Of a stretch of DNA of 22,372 nt, positions 1-11,039 are shown one piece after another; within the stretch, counting starts at the first letter, position 1, and each line of letters opens with the position of its first letter. The DNA is taken from contig NW_025955527.1 in NCBI RefSeq assembly GCF_022376445.1, positions 1 to 22,372 of the forward strand. The letters run 5' to 3'. The position numbers and the translations under genes are program-made. Source of the stretch: Fomitopsis serialis (lineage: Eukaryota; Basidiomycota; Agaricomycetes; Polyporales; Fomitopsidaceae). Under the pieces are notes generated by a model. The model had not been told where the DNA came from and ran no database searches. It saw nothing but the letters and a program-made list of their open reading frames with translations.

Positions 1-1479
1 CCTCTGTTAATCTCCCGCTCGTCCAAGAAACCACATGCCTATTCGCTCGTATACCCCGCGCGCCCCCTCCGAGCTCGCCTGCCAGCTCGCCCGCATCTTG
101 ACCTGAGCACTCGCCTACATGGTCGCCCGTGCACCACCTACCCGCCCGACCGCCCGACTACTTCAAGTAGTGCAGAGCACCGGTCAGCCGAACTCGTGCG
201 GATTCTGGGTACGGGAACGGGTCACCTTTGTGCGACCCGTTACCCGCACCATGCTCGCCACTCGCCAGCACCAGTCGTACGCGTAAGTACTGGGCGAGCC
301 TATCCGGAGGTCCGTGGGAACCCCACGATGTCGGGACTAAATGGAATACCCTCCTGCTCCTGCTCCTCCACCGTGGCGTGACAGGAACACTCAAGCAGGC
401 GCGACTCTCAGCCTCTCTCAGCCCTCGACTCTCACGCCGACCCTCCTCTTCAACCACCTGACTGTCTCGGTCCCTCGGCGGCGCCCCCAGCACCCCGACA
501 ACACACCCTGTGGGCCTGTCGTCAAGGGACTGGCCCGTGAAGTGGCACGCGCGACGCAGAAGCGCGTCCGCGTTGTACGGCCGGCACGCCCGAACATCGC
601 GTCCAAGCGACCACAATGAGCTCCAGCGACGCGGAAAACCTGTTGCTGGAGCCAACGTCAAGCTAGAGGAGCAACGAGGGTACGAGGGTACGGCTAGTAG
701 GGCCACAAAACAGGTGAGTGCCCTAATTGTCGGCTGCAGACCGCCAGCCCCACCATCTGCGAGCGCAGCCACGCCTTCCACGAGCCCCTCGCCACCATTC
801 ACGATCCCGGGCGCCCCGCGCACGGGCCCGTCGCGCCTGAACGCGCCGAGCACGAACACGGCAAGCAAGAGTCCGCCCCTCGCGGTCTCGACGGACCGCA
901 GCCCACAGCCCGCCTTCCACGAGTCTGGGTGCACCGCGAACAAACACACCAAGTACCCGGCCCCGGTCATGTAGAGTCTACTTGACCCTCGCCTGCCCAG
1001 TCCCCATTCCTTGGTCAGCTCGGCCGTCATTTCGCCCCCTCGTCCGCTAGGTTGCCGATCTGCCCGCTCGCGCACCCGGCCCCTGCCCGCTTGCTCCACT
1101 GGTCCATTATGTCCAAGTGTGCGTTCAGTCACTCGTTCGCTCGATCGTTTAACTGCTCGCCTCAGGAGACCGGGGGGTATACGTGTTCGCGGCCCTATAC
1201 GAAGCTTCATCGCATGGCGCCTGCTAAGTTGGGAAACCGGCCTGCGCGTCGCAGACAAACAGCCCACTTGTCGTGGCCGTATCTTGATGTCTCGCTTACG
1301 GACGAGTCGGGAGCCATACGTCTTGGTGGCCACACGTCGGGGCTAAGGGAGGATTGTCACTCGGGGGTCGTACACTGCTGGGTGGCCTCATAGCAATACG
1401 TCCGACACTATGCTTGTACTTTGGGCCCTGCTTGTACTTCCCCTCGAAGACGGCATCGATAAAACGAGGATATAGCTAC
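1..1479. other. GC-rich stretch without a supportable gene
   Basis: Long stop-free frames exist here, including one of 391 codons on the minus strand (1333-158) and a Pro/Ser/Ala-rich one on the plus strand (510-974). Several frames on both strands are open at once, which is what GC-rich DNA does by chance. No domain, no convincing intron-exon chain and no recognised motif was found. The section around 740-975 has a plus-strand frame with strongly C/G-ending codons, so a decayed exon there cannot be excluded. Confidence 0.5.
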
Positions 1480-1915
1480 CGTGAATTCAGTCGAAATTAA
1501 GGATAATATCACGATATCTTTACGGTGTCTATTGCCTAAAGCAGGAGTAACATTACCATAAATGGTAGGGTCTCAGAATATCTTTACGATGACTTTGAGC
1601 TTTCCGACATGCCTGTTACGTTTAACGATTAAGACAAATATCAGCGTAAGGGGGCCCAATGTTACCGTGATGTTATTCTGCGTCACAATATGTTTAGGAT
1701 AACTGGACCAATGGTACCGTGATGTTACTGTGTGACAGACTCGTCACACTATCTTCAGGATAACCCTACGATTAAGCCACTCAAGTTATGTACATCTTGA
1801 TCAGGATAACTTCACACTATCATGCCGTGACTTATGCTTAAGTTGGCTTCCCTATCTTCACCGTAACATCAGCATATCTCAGTGCAAGATATCCTGAGCT
1901 GCACCCTGTGTATAC
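1480..1915. repeat. AT-rich island of degenerate short repeats
   Basis: Base composition drops sharply to AT-rich compared with both sides. Two adjacent imperfect units of about 50-57 bases start near 1656 and 1708. Both contain ACCGTGATGTTA followed by a GTCACA(A/C)TAT...AGGATAAC segment. Further partial echoes are GATATCTTTACGGTG near 1512, ATATCTTTACGATGA near 1578, ATCAGGATAACTTCACACTATC near 1800 and CACCGTAACATC near 1859, some on the opposite strand. No open frame is present. It could be a decayed MITE, a minisatellite or a regulatory tract; the sequence alone does not decide. Confidence 0.55.
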
Positions 1916-2399
1916 TCGATATACCAGAAGTCCCCGCTGCTCTCGACTTGACGCGCGTCCTCGTCTTCAGGGGATTTCTACAGGCCAGCGGGATCCTGAG
2001 GGTGCGTAGCTAGTGTCTTGGTAGGCAGTCAGAAGTGCGGGCTCTTGAGCTTGAGGTCGAGGTCAGTGCTGTCCCGGACGGAAAGGCTTCGTGAACGGTG
2101 ACCGCTGACTGTATGTATGTGCCCGTCCCGTAGAAACGGGCCAGCCCGGTAATAGTCCTCGCTGTGAGCGAGCGCCCAAGTCGACCCATCGGATAAATGT
2201 CGGAGAAGGCCGCCGCCCTCTCGAGCCTCTTTCAGCGACGACCTCTGTCGCTTCTAGGACTGGGACGACTAAGTGTACTCTCCGCGAAGTCTGGGATGGC
2301 GTCAGAGCTGAACTGTCCTATGGATTGTGTGCAGTCAGTCCGTCTGCCAGCGCGCCGTCGACAACCTGTGTTCGTTGGTCAAGTTGTGCTCGAGCACGG
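1916..2399. other. Unassigned spacer
   Basis: I see no gene, RNA structure or clear repeat here. A plus-strand frame (2197-2589) runs from this spacer into the duplicated block, but its translation is low-information and is not preserved in the other copies. Confidence 0.4.
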
Positions 2400-4201
2400 T
2401 TCGCCTGTCCATTCACTCCTCACCGTGGCCTTTCCCCTACCTTGCTTGATCTTCGTCGACTCTCTTCCACCGCTCTCTTATATTGACCTGCTATACATTA
2501 TTTATCAGATGAAGCTAGTGATCGGCAGCCGTTGCTGGTTGTTGTGGGAGCGTGCGGCGTCCACCCGAAGACCAATCCGCCTCCAATAGGTCTGTCACCG
2601 CATAGTCGTGCCCAATATGTTGTGATTGACCTTCCCCTCGTCGTCTCTGAATCGTTCTGTTGCAGATTGATACGTACGAGAGTGAGTACTACTGCGATGC
2701 CTGGCTGCTCAGCATCTTCGCAGCTTCATCCTCTGTTTCATGCATCTTGACGAGGAGCAACTCGGCACGCAGGAGCATGAAACTCTTCTTCGTCAAGTGC
2801 CTTATTGTCCTTTCTCTGTACGGAATCATCTCTGACGCGTCGTAGACTGGCTGCGTAACAGCACTCCCGTCCCACCGTTCACGCAACGTTCACGTGAAAC
2901 AGCGCTACCTCATTGCAGGAAAGCTACAGTCTTCGCGCAGACGCTACCACCCACACCGTACGTCTTAGATTACTCATGTCTGCCACTTTCCTCTAGGGTT
3001 TCCGCCAACACCTTCACGTGTTGATCAGGTTCGTGGCAAACACTGTGAACGCCACCACGCCTGCATTCGACGTATGATACAGTCGCTGCAGGTAAGTCGT
3101 GTTTGTGCATGCCTGACGGGCCCGTCTGACATATTGACATGCACAGATACGGTCCGAGTTCGCCTCGTGTGGCTGATGTCTGGGGTGCCAAATAATGGTC
3201 GGTCCATATCAAGGCATGGATGGTATGTCGTCCGGTGCCGTTCAATGTAAATAACCAATGTTTCCAAAGTGCTTGAGAAGCTGGGCGCACGAGAGAAGTC
3301 TTTCAAGCGTGAGACACGTCCGTGTATGTCATTGTCATTCACGCCAGCGGGCTCTGCCAGTGCGTGCACAGGGATCAACAGAGGATACAACAGTGTTGAT
3401 GTCACGCGAGGTGGTCGCGTGTTCTACGACTAAGTACTTATGTCGAGGAGATAGGGTAGGGCGCTCCGAAGCCGAATCAGGCGCACTGCATCCAAGAAGA
3501 GTGGTCCTCTGTCTTCGTCTCTCGTGCACTCGCCGCTTATTGAGCGTGAGTATTACGAGCATCGCCTTACACAGTATTCAGGGCATAGTGGTCATAGCGG
3601 GGTATTTTGGAATTGGCTGCGAAACCCGAAAAACACCTCGACTTCACGGCATCCACTAGAAGCAAGAAACCACTTCCGATATCGTGTGTTTCTGCTTGAT
3701 GCTTCTACTGATACGCCACGCTGAGCTGGCGCTACGTAGGATCGATGTACATGTACATAATTCCTATCATTGCCTTCACCGTGCCTGCGTGCTCCCCGTC
3801 GTTCCGCTTTCCAGTCGTCCCAGTCCACACCAGGAATCATTGCATATCCCAGCGACGTACGTCTCCGCTCTCGCCGCCAAATACATACATTCATTGATGT
3901 CGTGCTTTTCTTATAGCGTCGCGAGCATAATATCAAACGGTCGTAAGCGACTGGCGATCCGACGACCCAGACGACGCATTTTGGCTTCGCTGGTAGCCAG
4001 TATACATATCGGAAATCAGGTAGTGTGTTATGCCTTTATGCTTGCTTCTGCAGAGCCGTGATCTGAGACGATGTCAGTAGTATACTAGTCTCTCTACCGT
4101 CGTGGATCTGCGTGGCCATTGCACACGGGGACGGATCCTTGAGACTGTGATCATTGCGATTGCGTGATCGTGCCGCTGTAGCGCACATCCATCTCGACGG
4201 A
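2400..4201 (+). repeat. Duplicated upstream block of F-box module, copy 1
   Basis: This stretch is collinear with 15060-13092 on the minus strand, and its last part also with 19763-19089. Anchors visible by eye are a perfect 30-base identity between 2550-2579 and 14880-14851, a 19-base identity between 3222-3240 and 14303-14285, and another between 3411-3429 and 14089-14071. Between anchors the match is interrupted by substitutions and indels. Splice-like signals occur inside, for example a 55-base GTAAGT...CACAG interval near 3092-3146, so the ancestral block probably carried coding exons. Reading frames are broken in this copy. Confidence 0.75.
3620..4019 (+). pseudogene. Companion gene remnant upstream of F-box copy 1
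   Basis: Exon pieces recur in the same position and frame before all three F-box copies. The last exon (3917-4019) reads NGRKRLAIRRPRRR and LVASIHIGNQ. It follows a 60-base intron (3857-3916, donor GTACGT, acceptor TTATAG) preceded by a segment containing SPHQESLHIPAT. Further upstream a SRHPLEARNHFR segment matches the other copies, but the frame is lost between it and the exon containing SYHCLHRACVLP, so the gene is broken here. The family is not recognised. It may be an independent gene or formerly extra 5' exons of the F-box gene. Conservation of the frame across an intron is seen directly; coding status is inferred. Confidence 0.45.
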
Positions 4202-5843
4202 ATGGACAAAGACGAGACCATGTAAGTGTCACTGTCCGGACGCGGGTAATATGTTCGCTTGACACATGTGGAATACAGTGCGGCTGCAACGTCCGAGGGT
4301 CCTTCTCAGGGACCTTCGATCCCGCGGCTTCCTCTGGAGGTCTGCGAACGGATCATCATCCACATAGCAATAGGAGTAAATCTATATTATGATTATTACT
4401 TCACGAGATGCGAGCCACATCTGACCACTCTCAATTCCTGCGCGCTCGTATGCCGAGACTGGTATTACCTGACGTGGTACTATCTTCGTCAGCGCATCTA
4501 TCTCAAAGACCGGAATGATGTCCTCTCGCTTTCCAAGACACTCCGCCAAAGGCCGCTCCTCCATGAGGTTGTCCAACGTGTCATCATATCCGGTGCCTTA
4601 CCTGGGGAACGCCAACCAATTCGCCACCTGGGGACGTTTGCTGCCATGCTCGCAGGCAAGGCAGCGAAGTTATCGGGGATCACCATTCGAGACGCGCAAT
4701 GGACCACTGGCTCGGTCCGAATGGAGGACATCGGCTACCTGGCTGCGTTCAGCTCCATTGACACTCTGAGGATCTCCGATGTCACCTTGTCGAGCGTCGC
4801 CCAGCTCTCCCACCTCGTTTCAGCACTCCCACGGCTTAGGAATCTATGGTGCAACAATGTTGACTGCTTGCAGAAACAGCAAGTCTCCCTGGCCTCCCTC
4901 CCGCTGAACTGTGCAAATTTGGAGGATGTCTATGTGCTATGGGTTGCACCAGCAGTCGAGGACTTCTTCGTGTGGATCAGCCAGGCTTCTCGAGTGCGCG
5001 GTCTCGCTGTTGTGGTTGACAGCGACTTGGGTCCATCCTCGGCAGCGAGCAGAAGCCAAACTTTGCTCGATGCCAGTTCTACATCCGCAGAACTGGTTGT
5101 GCTCCATATTGTTCGCAGTTCTCCAGTTCGTGGTACAATTGACGCCACAGTCGGCAAGTCCTCTTAGTTCCGCCTCTCCCGTCACTTGGCTGATTGGTTC
5201 CACGCCTACAGAGCGACACTGTAACCTTTCACGGCACAAATATCTGCGGAATTTGAATATCTATCTGGACAACCACCTCGCAGCATGGCCGTGGATCCCG
5301 CATATCCTGTCTCGCATCACTTCGAAAGACTTTCAATTAATGTCTATTGTAGTTTGGCTTATGAACCGCACGGATGGCGACCTGAATGCCTTGCTGCGAA
5401 AATGGTGCAGGATGGTGTCTTGGGACAGCTGGACGACATACTGCAGGAGAAGTACTGTTCCAGGACCGTTACATCGTTCAGCGTCTGTCTATGCTTTGCA
5501 TACCGTGACAGCAGTCGGAAACCTGGCAAACAGCTTTTGGGGACGGGTTCAACACCCCAGGAACAGTTTGATCGTTGGGACAGGCTCGTCAGGCAGAAGA
5601 TGCCACGCTGTAATGGACGAGGTATACTGATGTAAGTAGTATTATGGACTGAATCAAGCTGCAGTGGAGAGCTGACTACCCTTTAGCACCAAACCGAGCT
5701 TCGACGAATACGCCAGCTGGGCGCGGCATAGTAAAGCATCGTTACGTCATAGAGTGCCCGTTGAACAGACCAATACTGGAGGAGAGGTGCAACCCGAGAG
5801 TCGACTCGGAGATGACGAGGGTCCTCAAGACACTGCGGATTGA
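4202..5843 (+). CDS. F-box domain protein, copy 1 (frame disturbed)
   Basis: This is a predicted adaptor of an SCF ubiquitin ligase; the F-box binds Skp1 and the C-terminal part would choose the substrate. Predicted exons are 4202-4221, 4279-5132, 5212-5631 and 5687-5843, with introns of 57, 79 and 55 bases. The start is chosen because the 20-base mini-exon beginning MD is conserved in all three copies. The F-box lies at about residues 21-80 (LPLEVCERI, then SCALVCRDWYYLT), followed by leucine-spaced segments resembling a degenerate LRR-type region. Exon 3 has one base too few for the reading frame. Relative to copy 3 the loss lies near 5395-5403, and without correction translation stops at 5630. 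Removing a possible 62-base intron (5349-5410, GTAGTT...GTGCAG) restores the frame and gives about 462 residues. It is therefore either a pseudogene or a gene with a new intron. The second intron's donor is the least certain boundary. Confidence 0.75.
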
Positions 5844-8451
5844 CATCCTCGAGATCCCGCATCGTCGCAGAATTGTTGCATGGAGTGCTGTGAGTACGGA
5901 GTCGTCATTATAATTACTGTCTCCTAATGTATTCTGTGATCTCAGGGTGCAGAGTGTCCGCCGCCGGAAAGCGGGTCCGACATTGCAGGCCTCAGGGATT
6001 CGCGCTCCCTCATGATTATAATAATGCATAATCATTTCTTGACAATTGGAGGACTGGCCAGAAGGTGATAGGCATGTCTTGTGCTCGAAATAGACAGTCG
6101 TTTGCTATGAAACAAGAGTCCGTTTACGGATTGTACCCAGAGCGTGAATATTACTCGTAGTCAAGTACTGCATACGTGCCGTAAGTCTCGCAACCACCAA
6201 CCTGCACGTTCGTGCGTATCTTTGTCACAAACAACGAATACTGACATGGAGTCAGACGGACGAGTATTGGCGACCGATCGGAAAGTACTGGCAGTATCAG
6301 AGGTGGGTGCTGCATGCACGGAAAACGAGGAGAGCTACGCGGCGTCTGCCCAGATGACGGGGATACCCAACCACGACAAGAAATGGGGACCGCACCTGTG
6401 CCGGCTTCCTGAAAGCCTTCCGACGTGCCGCCATGCGGGCTACGCCACGCTACCGTGACAAGATCGCCCACCAGTTTTACCTTGACGGCCCCGGAGTCTA
6501 TCACTCATGCTAATATAATCAACGACACAGTCGATCCAGAACGAGACACTACGTAGCGGAAAGCGATGTCAGTAGCCAGCATGGGAGCTCAGAAATCAGG
6601 CGTACCACGCGTCTCAGGCCTCGTCAGAGTGCCGTATATACTCGATTGACCGATGATCGCCGTTAACCCAAAGAGACGGCGGGTGGCGGAGTGCCGTGCA
6701 GCATCGCGTCTGTACATACTGGCTATATTGACGCGACGACCTGTCAGATTATGACCACAAGTCCTATCTTGCTTCAGGTAGAGCCAGGTCATCGAATGAA
6801 TATACGTGCCATACCCAGACACCGCGACCGACGTGTTCGATACGAGTACTCATTGAGTATACCCGATATATATGCCGTTCGTCCGGAGGAGTAACACACG
6901 GTACTGTCCGAGTCAGTGAGCTGGACGTGCAGCAATCTCTGCAACCAAAAAACGCACATTTAGTTGGCATGATTCATGGACACTCGCCACTCTCGGTTCC
7001 GAATCGACGAACCATGATCTAGTCGGGAGAGAAGAGAGCGTAATCAATCGCTGACAGAGCATCAGTGTCGAGTTGGGGCAACACTAGTGAATTGACATCA
7101 ATCGCGCGCAGGGTCCGATAGACTGAGACGTACGAATCAGTCACAGCGTCTTCCAGTCGAGAGTTTGCCTCGGATGACGTGTCTCACTGGTATTCTGCCA
7201 CCAGTTAGCGGACAGTCCTATGCGCTTGATCAAGTTAGTGCAAAATGTCGCAGGCACGACGTGCAAGAAAAGAAATGGGCGCACCGGTGGACAAGCGCGT
7301 TGGCAGGTGTGACGACTGGGTGGATGAGCGGGCGAATGTTGAGTCAATACGTGATAATTTGTGACGAGACTGATGCTTTGAAAGACCGACCGCGTGGCAC
7401 AGTACTCGCCCGACGAGACTGATCTATGGCTGGCCACTTCCGCCAGTTGTAGACGTTCTCTTCCTAGGACTCACTCGCGGCGAGTCGAAAACCAGGCCTC
7501 CGAGTCGGGTGCACTGGGATGAGGAGCTAAAGGGGGGCTGAGCATCACTGAACGCAAGGATTATAACGAAGGGGTGGACGACAATGAAATGGATGATGAG
7601 GTATGCGGCAGCGAGTATCGGTGGCCAGGTAGGAGGATGGTGTGCACGAGCGCACAGAGGCTTGTAACGGGTTACGTGCGTCGTAGGCGACTCGACGGTG
7701 ACGTCGTGGTGTAAGCCATCCGAAACGGCCGTGCGCGCCGTAGCCTGCAGCGCAGTGCCCGGACGAGCACCGCTGCGTGCTCGGTAGCAGCGCGGCGCAT
7801 CTCATGGTTGCCTAGTAGGCGTTGCGTGGCGGCGACCCTGCTCCGAATCCGGCTCGAGGCATCGTCGTCCGCTGTGGTCTCTCCCGTTCCGTCTTTCCGC
7901 AGCCTGTCCCAATCCTATCCTCGTTCCTGTACGGTTTCACAGCCGCCTCTCGCCTGCCTGATCCTCGCCTTTCTCTCTTCACACCCCTGCTTACCTGTCC
8001 ACTACCTCGCCATCCGCGGTCGTGGAACCCGCTAGGACGAGGAGCTACGCGTCCGCCGGCAATCAATGAGACGAGCTGTGTAGATAACTTTAGGTGAAGC
8101 CTACCGAAACCACAATACACGCTCGCAAACCGCGGCGCGATCACTATGAGGGGCGTTACAGGACGACGTCGTGTAAGGGAGGTAGTGTTGGTCGAATTGC
8201 ACGGCGAGTACGTACCGGATCGTTGAAAATTTTTAACCCGCGCGATCTACCACGTCCCTGCGCGCGTATTCAGCCTTGCGTGGCGGCGTTCAGCGATGAG
8301 TGGGAGATGGGAGGGCATCGGGACTGCGACACGGATCGGGGACGGCGTAGCACAAGTCGCGCGGCGTGTGACACAGCACGCAGCTTCAGACTTGCACGGG
8401 CTCACGTGGGACGCCAGTAGCTGTCGTCCAGGACAACCACAGGGCTGCAGG
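5844..8451. other. Intergenic region after F-box copy 1, no supported gene
   Basis: The first 60 bases still match the 3' flanks of copies 2 and 3, including a conserved GTGAGTAC donor-like site at about 5891, with an acceptor-like CTCAG about 56 bases later; this may be a 3' UTR intron. Beyond about 6060 no match to the other modules was seen. A short plus-strand frame ending at 6513 with GC-rich third positions could be an exon fragment, but it is only about 50 codons long and unrecognised. The rest shows only scattered short frames. Confidence 0.4.
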
Positions 8452-8666
8452 TTGTATGGATGGCGTGCGCGGTCGATCCCGGGCGATTTGGGACACATCG
8501 CGCAGAACATCGCCGCGCGCGTCGTCCTGCGCACGGAAGCGATCCGGACCACTCGGAGGTTCAGAGATGAGCGGAGGGTACCGTTGTACCGCTTTCGAGC
8601 TGGTAGGTGGGTGGATACACTGTAGGTACAGGGACGAGGGCAAGTCGGGGACGGCGCTTCCACAGG
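8452..8666 (-). repeat. Dispersed inverted repeat, arm A
   Basis: The reverse complement of this stretch aligns with 15567-15772 on the plus strand. Shared landmarks run in the same order: GGAAGCGCC then CCCGACTTGCC, CTCGAAA and CGGTACC, CCTCCRAG(T/C)GGTCC, GCGATGTTCTG against GTGATGTTCTG, and CCCAAA(T/G)CGCCCGG. The matched segments also align when translated in one frame (ALPQATRLD against ALPQATPLD). The repeat is diverged, so it is old. It could be part of a decayed transposon or of a lost gene family; no ends or target duplications were found. Confidence 0.55.
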
Positions 8667-10439
8667 CGACTCGACTCGATAACTGAGTACGATATGCTCA
8701 CCAGAGTGAAAACGTGCGTCTGCGAGCGCGGCAACGAAATTTGTTCGACGGACTCAGGTCGGTCGTCCGCATCGACCTGTCTAGGCGACGAGCACGGGAA
8801 GGGCACAGGGAAGGGGCACAGAGGGGAGAGACTACGTCGAAAGGGCAAACAGCGGAGCAGAAGACAGAGTGACAGACAGAGGGCGCGGAACGGTGCGCGG
8901 GAGCTGGAGAGGGCGCCGAGGTCAGCGGGGCATGGAGGAGCATAATAGCTAGGGTGTCGTTGGCCAGGCGGAGGACGGCAGATGGCGGAGGCCGAGGTTG
9001 CTTCAACTTGAGCTGCGACTGCCAGCAGATGCACGTACGGACGTGTCCCGCACCGACGAGACCATGGCAAGAGGGGGACGCGTCCACTTTCTGCTAGCTT
9101 GGCCGCTGGCAGCGACTGAGCCCGTCAGGCCGTCGATGACGTCTGTCCGTGCCGTCGAGATCGGCTCGGCCGTAGACGCCAGCGCGACGCGTCGAGCCGA
9201 GTCGCCGCGCGTTGGTAGCCGGTCAGCCACCGAGCAGTAGATCGGGCGGATCCGGGACTGGACCGTCAGTCGAGTGCCGTAGCAGCCAGCACGACGATTA
9301 CGCCAGTCGTCTCACAATCCTCTCCTCCGATGCCGTAATTGGATGAGCCATGGTCGACTGACGAGCCTGCTGCCGAATCCCGGCCGATACAGTAAGACGC
9401 AAGACCGGACGGATTTCGTGAATAAGGCCAAGGGCGACCCCCAGCCAGCAGCATCACCTCCCTTGGGGGGCCTGGCAGCCCTCAGGCTTTGCATTTTATG
9501 CGCTGCACTAGGTGAGCATCTCCGTTGCTGCTTATTGACAACACTATTTCTGTGGTCCTTCATAGTTCCTTTGTCCGTTGACTCTTTCTTCCTGCCGTCC
9601 AATGCAAATGCGCCGCAAACGCGTGCTCCCAAGCCGTCGTGCGCAGAGTTAGCTCCTGGAAAAACAGCGAACGCCTCAACATCCACCACTCCCGCGTCGT
9701 ACCAGCTCTCGTCACGTACTCAAGTCGGTCGGACGCGCTGCGCATAATTGCGATGACGAGCTCCTCGGCTACACTGAACCACGGCCAAGAGCAAATGCGG
9801 CATCCTCCTGTATTCGACGGACACCCAAAGGCGAGTCTCTCCGAACCGTACATGCAGTAGCGAGACTCGATTGACACGCGCTATCCCAAGCAGTGGCCGG
9901 TCCTCGCTGGCCAGTATGTCTCGCGAAGAACAGCAACCGCTTTTGCAACCAGCCGGCGCGGACATCCTCACCATCGCACCACCTGCTTCCGTCCGGGCAA
10001 CACAGGACGGCCGACAGTCGTCACGCATCAAAGACCACCCTGCCCTGCCATTCCATGCGTGTGCCCATCCGCAGGCACTCCCGGACCGTGAACGTTTCCA
10101 TCGTGGGCCGCGGCGACCTCGAAGACGGAGATCGCAGCCGTGCGAGAAGCCGGGATTTCAAGATGCTGTCTACAATCGCGAGGAGGCTAAGACTGTCGTC
10201 CCTGGCAGTGCGCGACTTACGAAGGGCGGGAAGGATTGGCGAGCAGCGAGGGATGATAGGCTGGACAGATGTCCACAATTGTGAGTAGCCCGAGTACTCG
10301 ACGCTCAAGCCGAGCTGACGAGTTCCACAGGACACGTCATCGCGAGCAGCTGGTTAAGGCCGCGCACACGTTCTGGCGTGTTCCAACGCGTACTGGCGAG
10401 CTCGACCCACGCTTGCGATGTCGAGAAGGGAAGACTACC
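8667..10439. other. Unassigned GC-rich spacer
   Basis: Many overlapping frames are open on both strands (for example 8561-9087 minus and 9343-9747 plus), but none shows a domain, a coherent exon chain or conservation with another part of the window. I see no RNA gene here. Unrecognised exons cannot be excluded. Confidence 0.4.
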
Positions 10440-10640
10440 GCGACCGCAAGGAGTCTACTGACGACGGCCAGACGCTGCGCACGAGCAGAGATCGCGCGAA
10501 GTAGTCGAGCCAGGAGGTCAGTGATTGATAATCCTGACCGGGTGCACGCCAGGAGGTGAGTCTACGCGCGTTTTATGTCCGACTGGCCGGCCTGACGATG
10601 GTAGTGTTGACGGGTGGGCTGTACGCTCGGCACCGCAGAA
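10440..10640 (-). repeat. Distal 3' flank repeat of F-box copy 2
   Basis: This segment matches 16480-16690, the equivalent flank of copy 3. Both contain a small palindrome: here GGTCAG (10516-10521) pairs with CTGACC (10534-10539), and in the other copy a 7-base stem GGTCAGG/CCTGACC lies at 16566-16572 and 16583-16589. Both are followed at the same spacing by a GTGAGT donor-like site on the plus strand (10556 and 16606). Strand is given relative to the copy 2 module. Confidence 0.5.
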
Positions 10641-11039
10641 CTCGCAGACTAGATAGCTCGGCTCAAGGCAATCCGTCGATCGAGGAGGCTAGTACGTATT
10701 AAATTTTGACCCGTCATCCTGGTTGCTGATCCACTTTCCGTCGGTACCTCATAAGGACCCGACATCTCGTTTACGATAGGTCCCGGGGTCGTCAAGATGG
10801 AAGGCTATGTTTGAACTCGAAGGTGAGGAAAAACTACCATTGTACAGTGTCTTGTCCCTGTCGTGTAAAGCAGCGCGCAGGGCGCCACCGAAGGCTGTTC
10901 GGAGGCCGGTGAAGGTGCGATCCTCGCTTCTCGCAGTGTCATCTGCGCACACGTTGTGTGGTCTTGCGTGTATTCTGTAGATACAGGGTCGGTACTACCC
11001 CCTTTGGACGGACAGTGCTTGCTCGTACTGTCGGGTGTA

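Noticed and set aside
158..1333. 391-codon open frame on the minus strand
   Set aside because: Long open frames exist on both strands in this GC-rich section, the product has no recognisable domain, and no intron pattern typical of neighbouring genes supports it.
4259..4278. Start of the F-box copy 1 protein at 4259
   Set aside because: The codon is TTG and lies within the predicted first intron; the ATG of the conserved mini-exon at 4202 is better supported.
5133..5211. Alternative second-intron donor GTCCTC/GTCTTC in the F-box genes
   Set aside because: It would give introns of 51-54 bases, but its phase does not fit the following exon in any copy; donors upstream at GTACAA, GTGCAA and GTTCAA do fit.
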